In this document: positions 21,595-33,064 of the stretch, piece by piece
Numbering within the stretch: the first letter of the stretch is position 1
How the letters are laid out: each line of letters begins with the position of its first letter
Assembly (NCBI GenBank): GCA_963921195.1
Contig: OY992536.1
Coordinates: forward strand, 242,642,023-242,706,022
Reading direction: 5' to 3'
Source: Pegoplata infirma
Taxonomy: Eukaryota > Arthropoda > Insecta > Diptera > Anthomyiidae
DNA length: 64,000 bases
The notes under the pieces: model-generated
Told to the model about the DNA's origin: nothing
Database searches by the model: none
The model's input: only the letters and a program-made list of their open reading frames with translations
Translations under genes and position numbers: made by a program

Positions 21595-21767
21595 GTATTT
21601 TAATAACAAGAGCTAAAAATTGTCGCCATATCTCGCTGACGCATAAGAATTTCACATTGACCTCTTGTGCTCTGAACTTCTGTGAACTTCACCTACTAAT
21701 TCCATATGTTAACTCAATTTGTTTAAATAAGTCACTTGAACGCCTTGTGCTTTGAGCCCCTCATATG

Positions 21768-22790
21768 TTATTGAATACTGATCGATTCTAAGGCATTTTA
21801 GCAATGTCGGTCTCTTTGTTGAAATGACGATCAAGGCCAAAGATAACTCGAATATAACTACAATTAACCTTGTTTACTTGTTATTGTCCCGAGCAATTTG
21901 GTATTGCAATGGATCGAAATCGGTTCCGCGGTTTAAAAGTTATGAACGAAAATGTAAGGACACCCGAAACTTTTGGTAAATTTAACATAACCTTAAAATC
22001 AGAGACCAAATATAACAGTTATATGTGTCTTTTTGTTTTAAAAAAATCATGAAACGAATGTTGTCCAAACTTACAATTAGTATTTTATATATGAAAAGAC
22101 TTCTAAAGATGTTCCGTGTAAAAATTTGCAATAACATTTATTTTTTTGATTTTTTCAATAACAGTAAAAAATAACAGTTATTAAAAACTTTTTGTTCAAA
22201 CAATCTAAAATAACTTTTATTTTATATTTATTTGATTAAATAACTGTTATAACAGTTATTTTTAAAAAAATCAATCAAAGTTTATGTCTTTAAATCAATG
22301 ATAGAAGTATTAGATATCAATAGGATTCTTCTGCATGCGTTTATTGATTGTTGTTTTATTTAAATAACTCGAGTTTTTTTAAGGCTCAAAGAGTTTTTAA
22401 TAACAGTTATAAAAAATAAAAGTTTTTTATTCCTGTTATTTTGAACAGATATTTATATAAATCATTCCAAACTCATATTTTTAATTTTTATTTGAAAAAA
22501 TATTTTTGAACAGTTAAATTTAATTTTTTTCAATAAATCTTATAACTGTTATGGTCTCTGCTTAAAATTCAAAATGCTTTAATTTGGTCGCTGTTTGATA
22601 TTTGTGAACAGAACTCCATGCCGAATTGTATTTAAATAAGAAAAAGACATATTTAAAAAAAAAATCGCCGATTTTTCATGAATAAATCATTTTTCACGGA
22701 AATTTATTTTTATCTTTTTTTAAACTTGTTTAAATTGTGGTGGGTATCAATATAAGTCCGAATTTAACTCTGTTACTTGTTTTTTATTTA
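21768..22790 (+). mobile_element. GTCY-family element lacking most of the GTCY array
   Basis: ACTGATCGATTCTAAGGCAT then AGCAATGTCGGTCTC matches the mid-part of the family. A TTTGGTATTGCAATGGATCG segment and CGGTTTAAAAGTTATGAACG follow, as in 38231-38875. The end TATAAGTCCGAATTTAACTC then TTACTTGTT corresponds to the family 3' end, but the TTCGGC hairpin is broken. Tracts of TAACAGTTATT repeats fill 22150-22560. Confidence 0.6.
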
Positions 22791-22924
22791 AAAAATTCAA
22801 AACATTAGTCACTAGGCCTCACTTTAAAATCACATAAAGTTTAGGTCAAGAAAAATAAAAAATTTCCCGGACACTTAGGAAAATCAAAACTTTATGAAAA
22901 AATGCCACTCTAGTGTTATATATA

Positions 22925-24039
22925 CATTAGAGTGTCCCTTATTTTGGAAATGTTGGAAATCTGGAGACGGTACCCGCTCATTTTTTTCCTTTTGACTTAA
23001 AAATAACTCAGGAAAAATTTTACGCCCCTAGGACCACGCCTTCCCTACGCGACGGGGCCTTAAAGAGCGGGGCCTTAAAAATCATTTTTCCATACAAACC
23101 AAAAAAATTTTTTTTTGATTTTTAATTTTTTTGTTATTACTTATTATATTACTTGGTCTGCTTATTCACAACAAAAAATTTGATTTTGGTGGGATAAGTC
23201 TTTCAGTGCTAAAAAATTTTTCGCAAAAAAAAATTTTGAGCCGCCAGGGTCCTACAGTAAAAAAATTTTAAAAAATATTTTTTTTTAGTTTTGACCAGCA
23301 ACGGTTTTAGCTGCTATGTTGTTTTAAATGATATATATTCATAAAAAAATATTTTTTGTATATGTGACATCTTTATCGTGTTCTAAAAAAGGGTAAAAAA
23401 TGCATTGTTGATTTTTTTCGATACACGATAAAAATGTCACAAATATGAAAAATATTTTTTTTGGAATATATATCATTAAAAACAACATAACAACTAAAAC
23501 CTTTGCTTTTCAAAACTAAAAAAAAAATATTTTTTAAAAATTTTTTACCGTAGGATTCCTACGGCTCAATTTTTTTTTTTCGAAAAAGATAAAGATGTCA
23601 CAGATATGAATAATTTTTTTTTGGAATATATATCATTTAAAGCAACATAGCAGCTAAAACCTTTGCTGGTCAAAACTAAAAAAAAATATTTTTTAAAAAT
23701 TTTTTACTGTAGGACCCCGGCGGCTCAAAATTTTTTTTTGCGAAAAATTTTTTAGCACTGAAAGACTTATCCCACCAAAATCAAATTTTTTGTCGTGAAT
23801 AAGCAAACCAAGTAATATAATAAATAATAACAAAAAAATTAAAAATCAAAAAAAAAAATTTTTGGTTTGTATGGAAAAATGATTTTTAAGGCCCCGCTCT
23901 TTAAGGCCCCGTCGCGTAGGGAAGGCGTGGTCCTAGGGGCGTAAAATTTTTCCTGAGTTATTTTTAAGTCAAAAGGAAAAAAATGAGCGGGTACCGTCTC
24001 AAGATTTCCAACATTTCCAAAATAAGGGACACTCTAATA
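22925..24039. mobile_element. 1.1-kb near-perfect foldback, TA-flanked, CATTAGAGTGTCCC ends
   Basis: Arms of about 450 bases are almost exact inverses. They run CATTAGAGTGTCCCTTATTT, then CGGTACCCGCTCATTTTTTT, CCCTAGGACCACGCCTTCCC, GCGACGGGGCCTTAAAGAGC and on into A/T-rich text. TA lies on both sides. The centre (23330-23600) is itself repeated inverted units around GTGACATCTTTATCGTG. No coding frame. The high arm identity suggests a young element or arm homogenisation. Confidence 0.82.
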
Positions 24040-24041
24040 TA

Positions 24042-24819
24042 CATATTTGAATGTATGTATGGGAAAACTCTTTAGAAAATTTAGGTGCAAAATTTTTGTA
24101 GAAGAAAAGTTTTCCCTAACATATGGCTGAAAACATGTTGAAAAACTTAAACGAAAAAAAAAAAAAAAAAATAAGTCCTATAGTTTAGTGTGCCAACCAA
24201 ACATTTGAAAAGAAGGTGGTAGTGAATACAACATTGCTCTTAAATAGATGAGAGTGAGTGAGAGTGTGTCTTCTTTTCGTTGTTTGTGTGTGTATGTCTT
24301 TATTGTATGAATGTAGTTGTTAGTGTAGATGCCGTTAGCAATATTGTTGTGAAAGTAATGATTCCGTTAAGGGGAAATACGTTTTACGCGGAAACTGCAT
24401 TGACAGTCACAAAATTTCCGGTGATCCCGTATGATTTAAAATGCGGTAACAAAACTTGATACTATTCTATGGTTCTTCACATCTATATATTCTTAAATGT
24501 TTATAAGTCTGTATGTTTATTTCTGAGAAGACTCTGGTAGCAAATTTTCTTAGCTAGAAAAATAAAACTTTTGCCACAAAATTTATTTAGTATAAAAAGT
24601 CCTAATATTAAAGGCATTTGAAACCACGACAATCAACACTACTGTCACTCTTGAATAGTTTTTTGGTTTATTTTTCCTTTATTTTTTTTTTTTGTCTTTT
24701 ACTATGTTTTTCTTTTAGACTTGTGTTGAAATTTTGTGAATTTTAAAATAGATTTGTGGTTTCTTTTCTTGATTTGTTTGATAGTTTAAACTTTGTTCCT
24801 TTAGTTTAATATGTGTGTG
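24042..24819. other. Unique island, no gene seen
   Basis: Less repetitive sequence with GTGAGAGTGAGTGAGAGTGT and GTGTGTGTATG microsatellite tracts and short low-complexity A and T runs. There is no coding frame or repeat terminus. Probably host non-coding DNA between two TIR elements. Confidence 0.4.
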
Positions 24820-25333
24820 TATATTAGAGTGACATTTTTTTGTAAACTTTTGATTTATTCGTTAGGGCAATTTTTTTCTAAGTACTAGGCAAAAAAAAAA
24901 AATGGTTTGGACAATCGGATTAAATAAAACCGTGGTGCCAAGCAATCAAAGATTTGGATCTTTAAAAATAAAGAAATATGATGCGCTGAACATCAAACCT
25001 TTTTTACAATCGGTCTAACGGTTTTCGAAATATCGGTTTTTGAAATTGGCAAAAACTAGCAGTGTTTTCCTATGGTCAACAAATTTAAGAAATATTTTTT
25101 TCTTGAACCATTCATTAAGCTTTCATTTAAACTCAATTTGAGTCAAAGCCGATCATTTTGACCTGTGGCCAGTGTTGCCATATATCAAGTTTTATCTTTT
25201 TTTGCAAGTTTTTTGAGGTGCTAAAAAGATTTTTTTTCTAAAAAAAAGATTTTTGGAAAGGTAAAACCAAAAATTTTATTTCTAAGTAAGCTCACATTAC
25301 CTCAGAAATATATTTTTTTTTAAATTAAATATC

Positions 25334-25740
25334 GCCAATGTTGATTCTAAGGGTGTAAAAAGGGTAAAAATCTGTACTTTTGGTACCTCTTATATTTCCT
25401 TAAAAAATTGTCACAGAGACTTGAAATTTGGACTGTATGTTCACCTCCCGAAAGAAATATCCTCGAAGGCTGGATTTTTGCCAATGATGATTCTAAGGGG
25501 GTAAAAAATCTGTACTTTTGGTGCATTTTATAATAATAATTAAATAATGGTACTTAAAATTTGAAATGTCGGTTCACCTCCCGGAAAAAAGATTCACTAA
25601 CGCTGGGTTTTTGCCAATGTTGATTCAACGGGGGTAAAATGGGTAAAAAAGTGTACTTTTGGTACTTTTTTTTGTTTACTGAAGTAATGGTCATTCAAAC
25701 TTGAAATTTGGAAGTTAGGATCCTTTAGTGAAATAAAACA
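25334..25740. repeat. ~140-bp tandem repeat, three units
   Basis: GCCAATGTTGATTCTAAGGG begins units at about 25334, 25480 and 25613. Each continues with AAATCTGTACTTTTGGT and TTCACCTCCCG. Confidence 0.8.
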
Positions 25741-25751
25741 TTCTGGAACAA

Positions 25752-26290
25752 GTACTTTTTATAAAAAGTACCTTTTATAAAAAGTACCTTTTATAAGAAG
25801 TATCTTTTATAAAAAATACCTTTTATAAAAAGTACCTTTTATAAAAAGTACCTATTACAAAAAGTTCCTTTTATAAAAAGTACCTTTTATAAAAAGTTCC
25901 TTTTACAAAAAGTACCTTTTAAAAAAGTACCTTTTATAAAAAGTACCTTTTATAATAAGTGCTTTTTATAAAAAGTACCTTTTATAAAAAGTACCTTTTA
26001 TAAAAAGTAACTTTTATAAAAAGTAACTTTTATAAAAAGTACCTTTTATAAAAAGTACCTTTTATAAAAAGTAACTTTTATAAAAAGTACCTTTTATAAA
26101 AAGTACCTTTTATAAAAAGTACCTTTTATAAAAAGAACCTTTTATAAAAAGTACCTTTTATAAAAAGTACCTTTTATAAAAAGTACCCTTTATAAAAAGA
26201 ACCTTTTATAAAAAGTACCTTTTATAAAAAGTACCTTTTAGTACCTTTTATAAAAAGTACCTTTTATAAAAAGTACCTTTTATACCATTT
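25752..26290. repeat. 16-bp minisatellite (AAAAAGTACCTTTTAT)n
   Basis: Roughly thirty-three head-to-tail copies with few substitutions, each able to pair with itself around CTTTTTATAAAAAG. It follows directly from the GTACTTTTGGTAC motif of the adjacent 140-bp units, its likely seed. Confidence 0.92.
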
Positions 26291-27158
26291 TTGGATTTCG
26301 TCCGATAGAAGGCCATTTCAATCAAATTTGGTTTGTGAGTGTTTTCTACACTTATTACAGACTTGACAAAAGATTGACCCAACCGGACCATGTTTGGAAT
26401 TGTGATCCTTTTTTTTTTATTTGAGAAACACTGGTGAAGGTGAAAAAAATTAACACTTTGAAAAAAAAAACTCTTAAAATTTTCTTGAAAAAATAATGAC
26501 AGCAAACTATTTCTGTAAAATTTTAAAATAATCGGCTAAAAATATGTTCAGAAAAATCTTTTTAATTGTATAAAAAACAAAAACAAAAATTAACACTTTG
26601 AAAAAAGAAATTTTTTTTCTTGAAAGAAAATGAATAGCAAAATATTTCTGTAAAATTATAAAATAATCTGCCTTAAATATGTTTAAAAATATTTTGAAAT
26701 TCAGCAAACAGAATCAGTTAAAACGCAGTAAAATGACTGTTATTTTCTTAAACTGAGTTACAGAGATTTTAGTAAAAATATCCTTTTCAGCAGAACAAAG
26801 TCGTTTTACAGATTTTTTTAAAGAGTTTTTCATTTGAGTGTGGAAACATATGTGAACAGACATTTTCGTGGACTTTTTTTTCACCAACAATTTTTTTTCT
26901 ATTATATTTTTGTCAAATAATCTTGTTTACCTTATGGTGGATACCCTACATTCGGCAATGTTAAATTTAACTTTTTATTTGTTTTATTTTTTTTTTTTAA
27001 TTTTAAAAATTTTTAAAAATTGTAAACTTTGATCGAAAGGCGCCACGAGTTCATTTAATCCGCCTGGCCTCTTGTTTGTTTCATATAAGTTTTGGGACTT
27101 GAAAAACAATCGAAAGAATTTTTTTTTTTGCCATACAAAAAAATGCCGGTCTAATGTA

Positions 27159-27954
27159 CATATGCACTGCCTTTTTTAACTGTTGTCTTTTTGTGCTTGT
27201 GGTTATTTGACTAATATTTTCGTATAAATTTTCCAGTAGCGATTTTTCTACTATATTCTATATATATATTTATATCGGTTAAGTAACGAAATTAAAATAG
27301 CTTTGTTTAAAACCACATAAATTAATTACACTCAATTGTAAGGCTACAATTAATTATTGTCAATTTAATATCATAAATACACATTGCAGATGTATTAATT
27401 TTTTATAATGACGGTTTTATGTCATAATCATATGTTTTAGATAAAAAAATCTCTTTTGTGAGACAACTAACCTTTTTTTCACAAACAAGAAAAACTGTCA
27501 AATATTGGCAAAAAGCAATAACGAAACTTTTTCTAGTAATTTGAAAAAAATTTTTTGTGTGTATGACTCGAAGAACAAAATGTTTTATTCAAAAATTTTT
27601 CAAAAATTTTACAGTGCAAGACACAATTTTTTTGGGGCTTTTTAGTAAAGAAATTCCTTAAAAATGATTTAAATAAAAAAAAATACATTTTTGAAGTTAA
27701 AAAAAAAAATTTCATAAATAAAATTTCATCTTCTTTAATAAACGCTTCTATAAAAGTTTATTGGTTGCAGAACAATAGCCAAATACCGTTATTTTAGGAG
27801 GGTATCGATTGCCAACTTGAGAAAAAGTTTCAGATTCTGGGACATTTTTCGTATAGAAAAAGTCTGAGATTCTAAGATTGTCCTTAACATGGAGTTGATT
27901 TTCCTAAACTTGGATTCAACTTTGGAGTTGATTTTCCAAAAAAAAATCTTTAAA
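27159..27954. other. No gene; A/T-rich unique DNA
   Basis: Non-coding fly-like sequence. Near 27892-27940 a short GGAGTTGATTTTCC duplication is visible. Small minus frames are A/T-rich and unrecognisable. Confidence 0.35.
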
Positions 27955-28904
27955 TTACACTGTGCTACAAATGACCAAAAATAAAATATGCAGGGGTTCT
28001 CATATGAAAATTCGGGTTGGTTGGAGTCCATAGAGTACTGATATACTCATAGTTTTTCTGGATCACTTCGTTAAGTACGTTTTTTATTGGCAAATGTGTT
28101 GAAAAACGGCAATTCTTAAATTACAACTTTAAAAAATTATTACTTTGTTAGTTTGCAACCGATTTTCGATTTTATGGATTTTTTAGAAAGGTATAAGTCT
28201 TACCTTTTAAACAGAACAAAAATATTAAAAATCGATCAAGAATTGGCTGAGCTACGATCGTTTAAGTTAAAAAAAATCCAATTTTTTGAAAAATTTGTCA
28301 TAATCTTTATACTCTAAGTTGAAAGTGCATCATTAAACAATTTTTTTTTTATTTTTGTATAAAAGTATAGTAAAGTAGCTTTCCAAAACACCAAAAAACA
28401 TAACAATAGGTTAAAAAATGAATGAGTTATGCTAAGTTTTGTGATAGGACATTTTTAATTTTTTTCAGAAATGCTTGTAATTCAGGTATTATTCATAAAT
28501 CTTATTGCTAGTAGTAATTTTATGTGCCTATGCAGATAAACAAGAGATGGTAACATAATTAGATTTGTGCGCACATGATCACAAGTGAGCGTGATTGAAA
28601 ATCAATTTTACTCACGTGGTTGTGAGTGAGTGGAATAAAAAAAATGGGCGTGTCAGTTGCTTCTAAATCCCATTTATAATTTTTTGGTTTTGTTAAAAAA
28701 ATATGAGTGTTACTTCTTAAAAACAAAAATATTGAGAATAAATTGAAAATAGGCTCGTTTAAGTAAAAAATCTTTTTTGAAAAGTAATACCTGCAACATT
28801 TTTATGACAGAAAAACTTGTACGTTCGCAAACATTTTTGATACGAAATTGGTAAAATTGTAGGATCATTTGATGGAAATTTTACCTATTTATAAATAAAC
28901 GTAT

Positions 28905-30062
28905 GAGGCATTCCACATCAAATATCCAGCAAACAAAAAAACATGTGTACCGTACCGGAGCTAAGAAAATTGCGTTTTTGGTTTTAAAATTTTTCAAAAA
29001 CTTGACTTAGGAGGTAAAATATTGGAAAAATGGTAAAATTTGTGTTGAGTTACCTTGTTTAAATATTTATTAAATTAAAACGGAATGCACCACAATCTCA
29101 AACATCGATTAAAATTTTTTTTTTTTTTTGGAAAATTTTCAGAATTAGTTCTGAAATTTTTGCATTTTTAAAAAAAGTCAATTAATCAAAAACCCGGCCA
29201 CTTTTTTTTTTAAGCTTAGATGTTTGTCTATCCACACAAATAAATTCAGACATATGTTATTTTGAGAAAATCGCATTTGAATATTAATTTTCATAACAAT
29301 TTTGTAATTTGCTTGTATTTTCTTGTTTCAACGTAGCGAATGACTATTAAATATTTGCATTAGTCATACGCTACGTTGAACCAAGCAAATTACCAAATTG
29401 TCATGAAATTCAAAATTCAAATGCGATTTCTCGAAAATAACGAAAAAAACACATTACAATTTTTTTGTGTGGATAGACAAACTAGAGATGGGAACATGAG
29501 CAGATAAGAGCGTGAGTGTGACTGAATTCAATTTTACTCACGTGATTGTGAGTGAGTGTGAGAAAGATTATTGCGTGAAAGTGTGAGCGTGAGTTAATTT
29601 TTTGCGTGAGTTTGCGTGATTTATTTTCTCTTCATATTTCCTTTCATTCCAAAAAAAGCAACAAAAAAAATGTAATTGTTTGCTTAACTTCAGATTTCGT
29701 CCCGAAAAAATCAAAACAAATGTAAAATTTTAGATTTTGCTGAAAATTTTGAAAGATTTTTGAAATTATTTTTAGTATAAATAAGAATATCGTGAGTGTG
29801 AGTCAACGTTAGCGTGAGTGACTCTTGCATCGGCGTACGTGAGTGTGAGTTGTATTAAATTTACACACGTGATTGTGAGTGAGTGTTAGAAGAAAAATTA
29901 TGCTCGTGATTCAGTGAAAGTTAAAATTCACTCATGTGACCATCTCTTAGACAAACATCTAATCTTTAAAAAAAATTAAAAAAAAAAACAAATGTGGCCG
30001 GATTTCTTATAAATTGACTTTTTTAAAAAATGGAAAATTTCAGAACGGGTTCTGAATTTTTT
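28905..30062. mobile_element. GAGGCATTCCA foldback, right end truncated, with nested hAT MITE
   Basis: It begins GAGGCATTCCACATCAAATA and follows the order of the 8304-9386 foldback through CTTAGGAGG, GGAATGCACCACAAT, TTCAGAATTAGTTCTGAA and CTATCCACACAA. The right arm resumes after the MITE with ACAAACATCTAATCTTT but stops at GAACGGGTTCTGAA, about 300 bases short of the expected terminus. Confidence 0.72.
29483..29948. mobile_element. 466-bp hAT MITE, 8-bp TSD AGACAAAC
   Basis: AGACAAAC at 29475-29482 and 29949-29956 flanks ends TAGAGATGGGAACATGAG and CTCATGTGACCATCTCTT. The body is dominated by GTGAGTGTGAGT and ACTCACGTGATTGTGAG repeats. The sibling foldback at about 8970 gives the unoccupied site GGACAAACATCTAAAC with a single copy, which confirms a discrete insertion. 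Confidence 0.88.
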
Positions 30063-30766
30063 TTTATTTCACTCACACTTTTTTATTCCACTGACACTCA
30101 CTCACAACGACGTGAGTAAAATTGATTTTCAATCACGCTCACTTGTGATCATGTGTCAATCACGCACAAATCTAATTATGTTACCATCTCTTGTTTATAT
30201 GCATAGGCACATAAAATTACTACTAGCAATAAGATTTATGAATAATACCTGAATTTCAAGCATTTCTGAAAAAAATTAAAAATGTCCTATCACAAAACTT
30301 AGCATAACTCATTCATTTTTTAACCGATTGTTATGTTTTTTGGTGTTTTGGAAAGCTACTTTACTATACTTTTATACAAAAATAAAAAAAAAATTGTTTA
30401 ATGATGCACTTTCAACTTAGAGTATAAAGAATATGACAATTTTTTCAAAAAATTGGATTTTTTTTAACTTGAACGATTGTAGCTTAGCCAATTCTTGATC
30501 GATTTTTAATAATTTTGTTTTGTTTAAAAGGTAAGACTTATACCTTTCAAAAAAATCCATAAAATCGAAAATCGGTTGCAAACTAACACAGTAATAATTT
30601 TTTAAAGTTGTAATTTAAGAATTGCCGTTTTTCAACACATTTGCCAATAAAAAACGTACTTAACGAAGTGATCCAGAAAAACTATGAGTATATCAGTACT
30701 CTATGGACTCCAACCAACCCGAATTTTCATATGAGAACCCCAGCATATTTTTGGTGTAGCACAGTG

Positions 30767-32429
30767 TTATTTTTAAAAACCAAAAACTCCTGTTTGTTAT
30801 TAATCCTCTTCTCATTTGCACTACTTAATTTTGACAAAACAAAAAGCGCATCATAAAAAACAAGTCAAAAAAATATATATTTAAAACAAGCACCTCGAGC
30901 ACTTTAACTAATTTATACCGTTGTATAGTCGTCCGTTGGTACCGTTGTCAACTATTACAACAAATAAACGACCTGACGTCTTTGTAATTACCCAACAAGT
31001 TAAACATGACAAAAGACAAAAAAATAAAATATATAAAAGCATCATAAAAAAATGTTGTAAAAAAAAACAACAAACTACACAAATAGAGGAAAATGATATG
31101 AACGTGACAACCGCAAAGCAACAACAACAATGCCGGCATAAAAGGACAAAAGACACAAAAAAAAAAACTGTTGTACATTGTTGCTGTATGTAAGTTACTC
31201 CAGATTTTTGGGTACACACAAACAAATAAATAGCCAGAAGATGAAAAGGTTATAGGTCACCTAACATAAAAAACCAGCAACAAAAGTCTTAAAATGTAGA
31301 TGAATTTCAGAAAAAAAAAATATGAAAATAGGTGAAAGCTGTATTAAGCAATACTTTAAAAGAATCAATTCTGAATCGAGCTAGCATTTTTTTTCATGTT
31401 AGTAAGATTTCGAATAAGGAAAAATAAAAAAAAATATAATGGAAAATTAAAAAAATCGGGAAAAACTAAAATCGTCTTTTTTATTAACTCAGGACGACAA
31501 TTCACGATACAAACGCTTAATATGAGTAATTATTTTTCGGTTTGTTCGTTATGGTACTGAAGAAGTTTTGAATTCAGACAGTTTGAAGAAATAATACGAG
31601 TAGTTCGGGAATTTCGGATGAAGAAGATGCTTGGATGTTACCAAGAACATGACATCTATGCCCAATCTTTATTGTCCGTGAAATCCATCAAATATATCTT
31701 AAAGTATGAAAATCACATAACAATCATATTTAGACAGGACAACGTCTGTCGGTAATAAAATAAATAAAAATAAAATGGAATTATATTTTTTTTTACCTTT
31801 TGTTTTCAAATAAAAAAAAATCTTGTTATTGATGACACCCCTTCATAATTTATGACAGGTTACATTGGACAAAAATTCATGAAACATTTCATTATATTGA
31901 TGTAACGCTTTATCAATATGGATAAGCTTTTTCTTTGAGTGCACCTCTCACTTGTTTTGACTAACTTTACACCACTTTTTCTAAAAATAAAGCAAACAAG
32001 TAAAAAAGTTAAATTCTACTCTATAACACTCTAATTGCGGAACAATTATAGTGTAAGCTATGGGATACTTTCCTTGATGGAAATTCATTGTACTCAATAT
32101 ATTTTGGACACTTCGATAATACTCTTGGAGACAACCAATTCGAATTTACCCATTTTACTTGTTTTTTTTCGTGTAGGGTCATTTAAATGAACTCATTTGA
32201 AGCTCTGGTATATAGCAATACTTACATGCACAAACTATGTTCCAGAAGAATTTGAAATTTAACCATTTTTACAATAACAAGTGAGTGTATTAAATTTGAA
32301 TGTCCCCAAACATTTATACCTTCAAAAATGTTGAAAAAAAAAAACAAAAAACTTAAAAACCATTATTGCGAAATGTAATGTTTAAAAATACAATTGCATC
32401 AAAAACTACAAACATTTATTTTATAAAAC
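30767..32429. other. Mostly unique DNA, no gene seen
   Basis: 30.88-31.25 kb is a less A/T-monotonous island rich in ACAACAA; frames on both strands there lack recognisable motifs. Near 31993-32030 AAACAAGTAAAAAAGTTAAATT resembles the reverse 3' end of a GTCY element, perhaps a fragment. The rest is plain A/T-rich text. Confidence 0.4.
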
Positions 32430-32690
32430 CACTCTGTCGGCAAAAAAAAGTACCACTATTCTAAATAAGTACTTTTTTTCCAGAAAAAGTACGTTTTTGT
32501 CTTAAAGTGGAATAGTACTTTTCTAAAATAGTACTATTTTACAAAAAAAGCGCTACTTTTTCTAAAAAAACACTTTCTCTCTAAAGTACTTTCTATTTTT
32601 CCTTAAAGAGCACTATTTTCTTTAAAAAATTTATATTTTTTCTAAAAAAGTACTATTTTTTTTTTAAGAAATTACTATTTTTATACCCTC
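32430..32690. repeat. Degenerate AAAAAGTACTATTTTTTCT minisatellite
   Basis: About ten imperfect units of 25-30 bases with core AGTACTATTTT or AGTACTTTTT run up to the start of the GTCY element. The core AGTACT is itself palindromic. Confidence 0.7.
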
Positions 32691-33064
32691 CAACTACAGT
32701 ATGGGGGTATACTCACTTTGTCACTCCGTGTGTAGAGCATCAAAATATCGGTATAGGACCCCATAAAGTATATATGGGGCAGTCCATGCGAAATCGGACG
32801 CTTTGACAAATTTTTTTTAGATTTTCCCAATTTGTTTACAGTTTTTTGTACCCTTCGAAAACTCCTTCGTGGTAAATTTTAAGATTTTTTATGACCCGTT
32901 CAAAAGATATCGAATTTGAAAAATTGGTATTTTGTTCCTTTACTCAAACTTCTTTTACTCACAACTTCTTCAATAATGGTCCAAATTTACATTTTTTTTA
33001 AATTTTTGTTTTTTTGCGTACTTAAAAAAAAAAATCCCAAAAAATTCTTAAAAGCGCTCTATGC

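Larger units (their letters stand above)
13045..22916. mobile_element. ~9.9-kb TA-flanked composite with CATTAGAGTGGCATT ends
   Basis: The left end CATTAGAGTGGCATTTTTTT (TA at 13043-13044) and right end AAAAAATGCCACTCTAGTGT (TA at 22917-22918) are inverted. Similar ends bound 22925-24039 and 24822-27156. The element is almost entirely filled with later insertions: a giant inverted repeat, two CCCAGG elements, GTCY elements and nested hAT-like elements. The ends could be fortuitous partners left by two different copies, but no other partner is seen for either. Confidence 0.55.
24822..27156. mobile_element. 2.3-kb TA-flanked TIR element, TATTAGAGTGACATT ends
   Basis: TATTAGAGTGACATTTTTTT and AAAAAAATGCCGGTCTAATG are inverted ends with TA outside each. 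The interior holds a GTTTTCGAAATATCGGTTT segment like those at 12 kb, three ~140-bp tandem units (25334-25740), and a long 16-bp array (25752-26290). No transposase frame; non-autonomous. Confidence 0.68.
27958..30766. mobile_element. 2.8-kb palindromic element, CACTGTGCTAC ends, TTA target
   Basis: Left arm 27958-28680 is the inverse of 30075-30766. Shared text includes GGTTCTCATATGAAAATTCG, GATCACTTCGTTAAGTACGT, CAATTCTTAAATTACAAC, AAAAATGAATGAGTTATG-type text and a hAT-like AAGAGATGGTAACATAATTA end near 28551 and 30193. TTA lies outside both ends. CACTG termini with a 3-bp duplication would suit the CACTA/CMC group, but this is only an inference. The centre is occupied by a second foldback (28905-30062). 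Confidence 0.78.

Noticed and set aside
25752..26290. CRISPR array
   Set aside because: The 16-bp units are contiguous with no spacers; it is a minisatellite in a eukaryotic transposon.
25165..26430. Separate hAT element starting CAGTGTTGCCATATATC
   Set aside because: A possible CACTG right end near 26426 exists, but no 8-base duplication is found.
30908..31225. 105-residue cysteine/phenylalanine-rich minus frame and overlapping frames
   Set aside because: The frames mirror ACAACAA/GTTGTTG low complexity on both strands and lack motifs.
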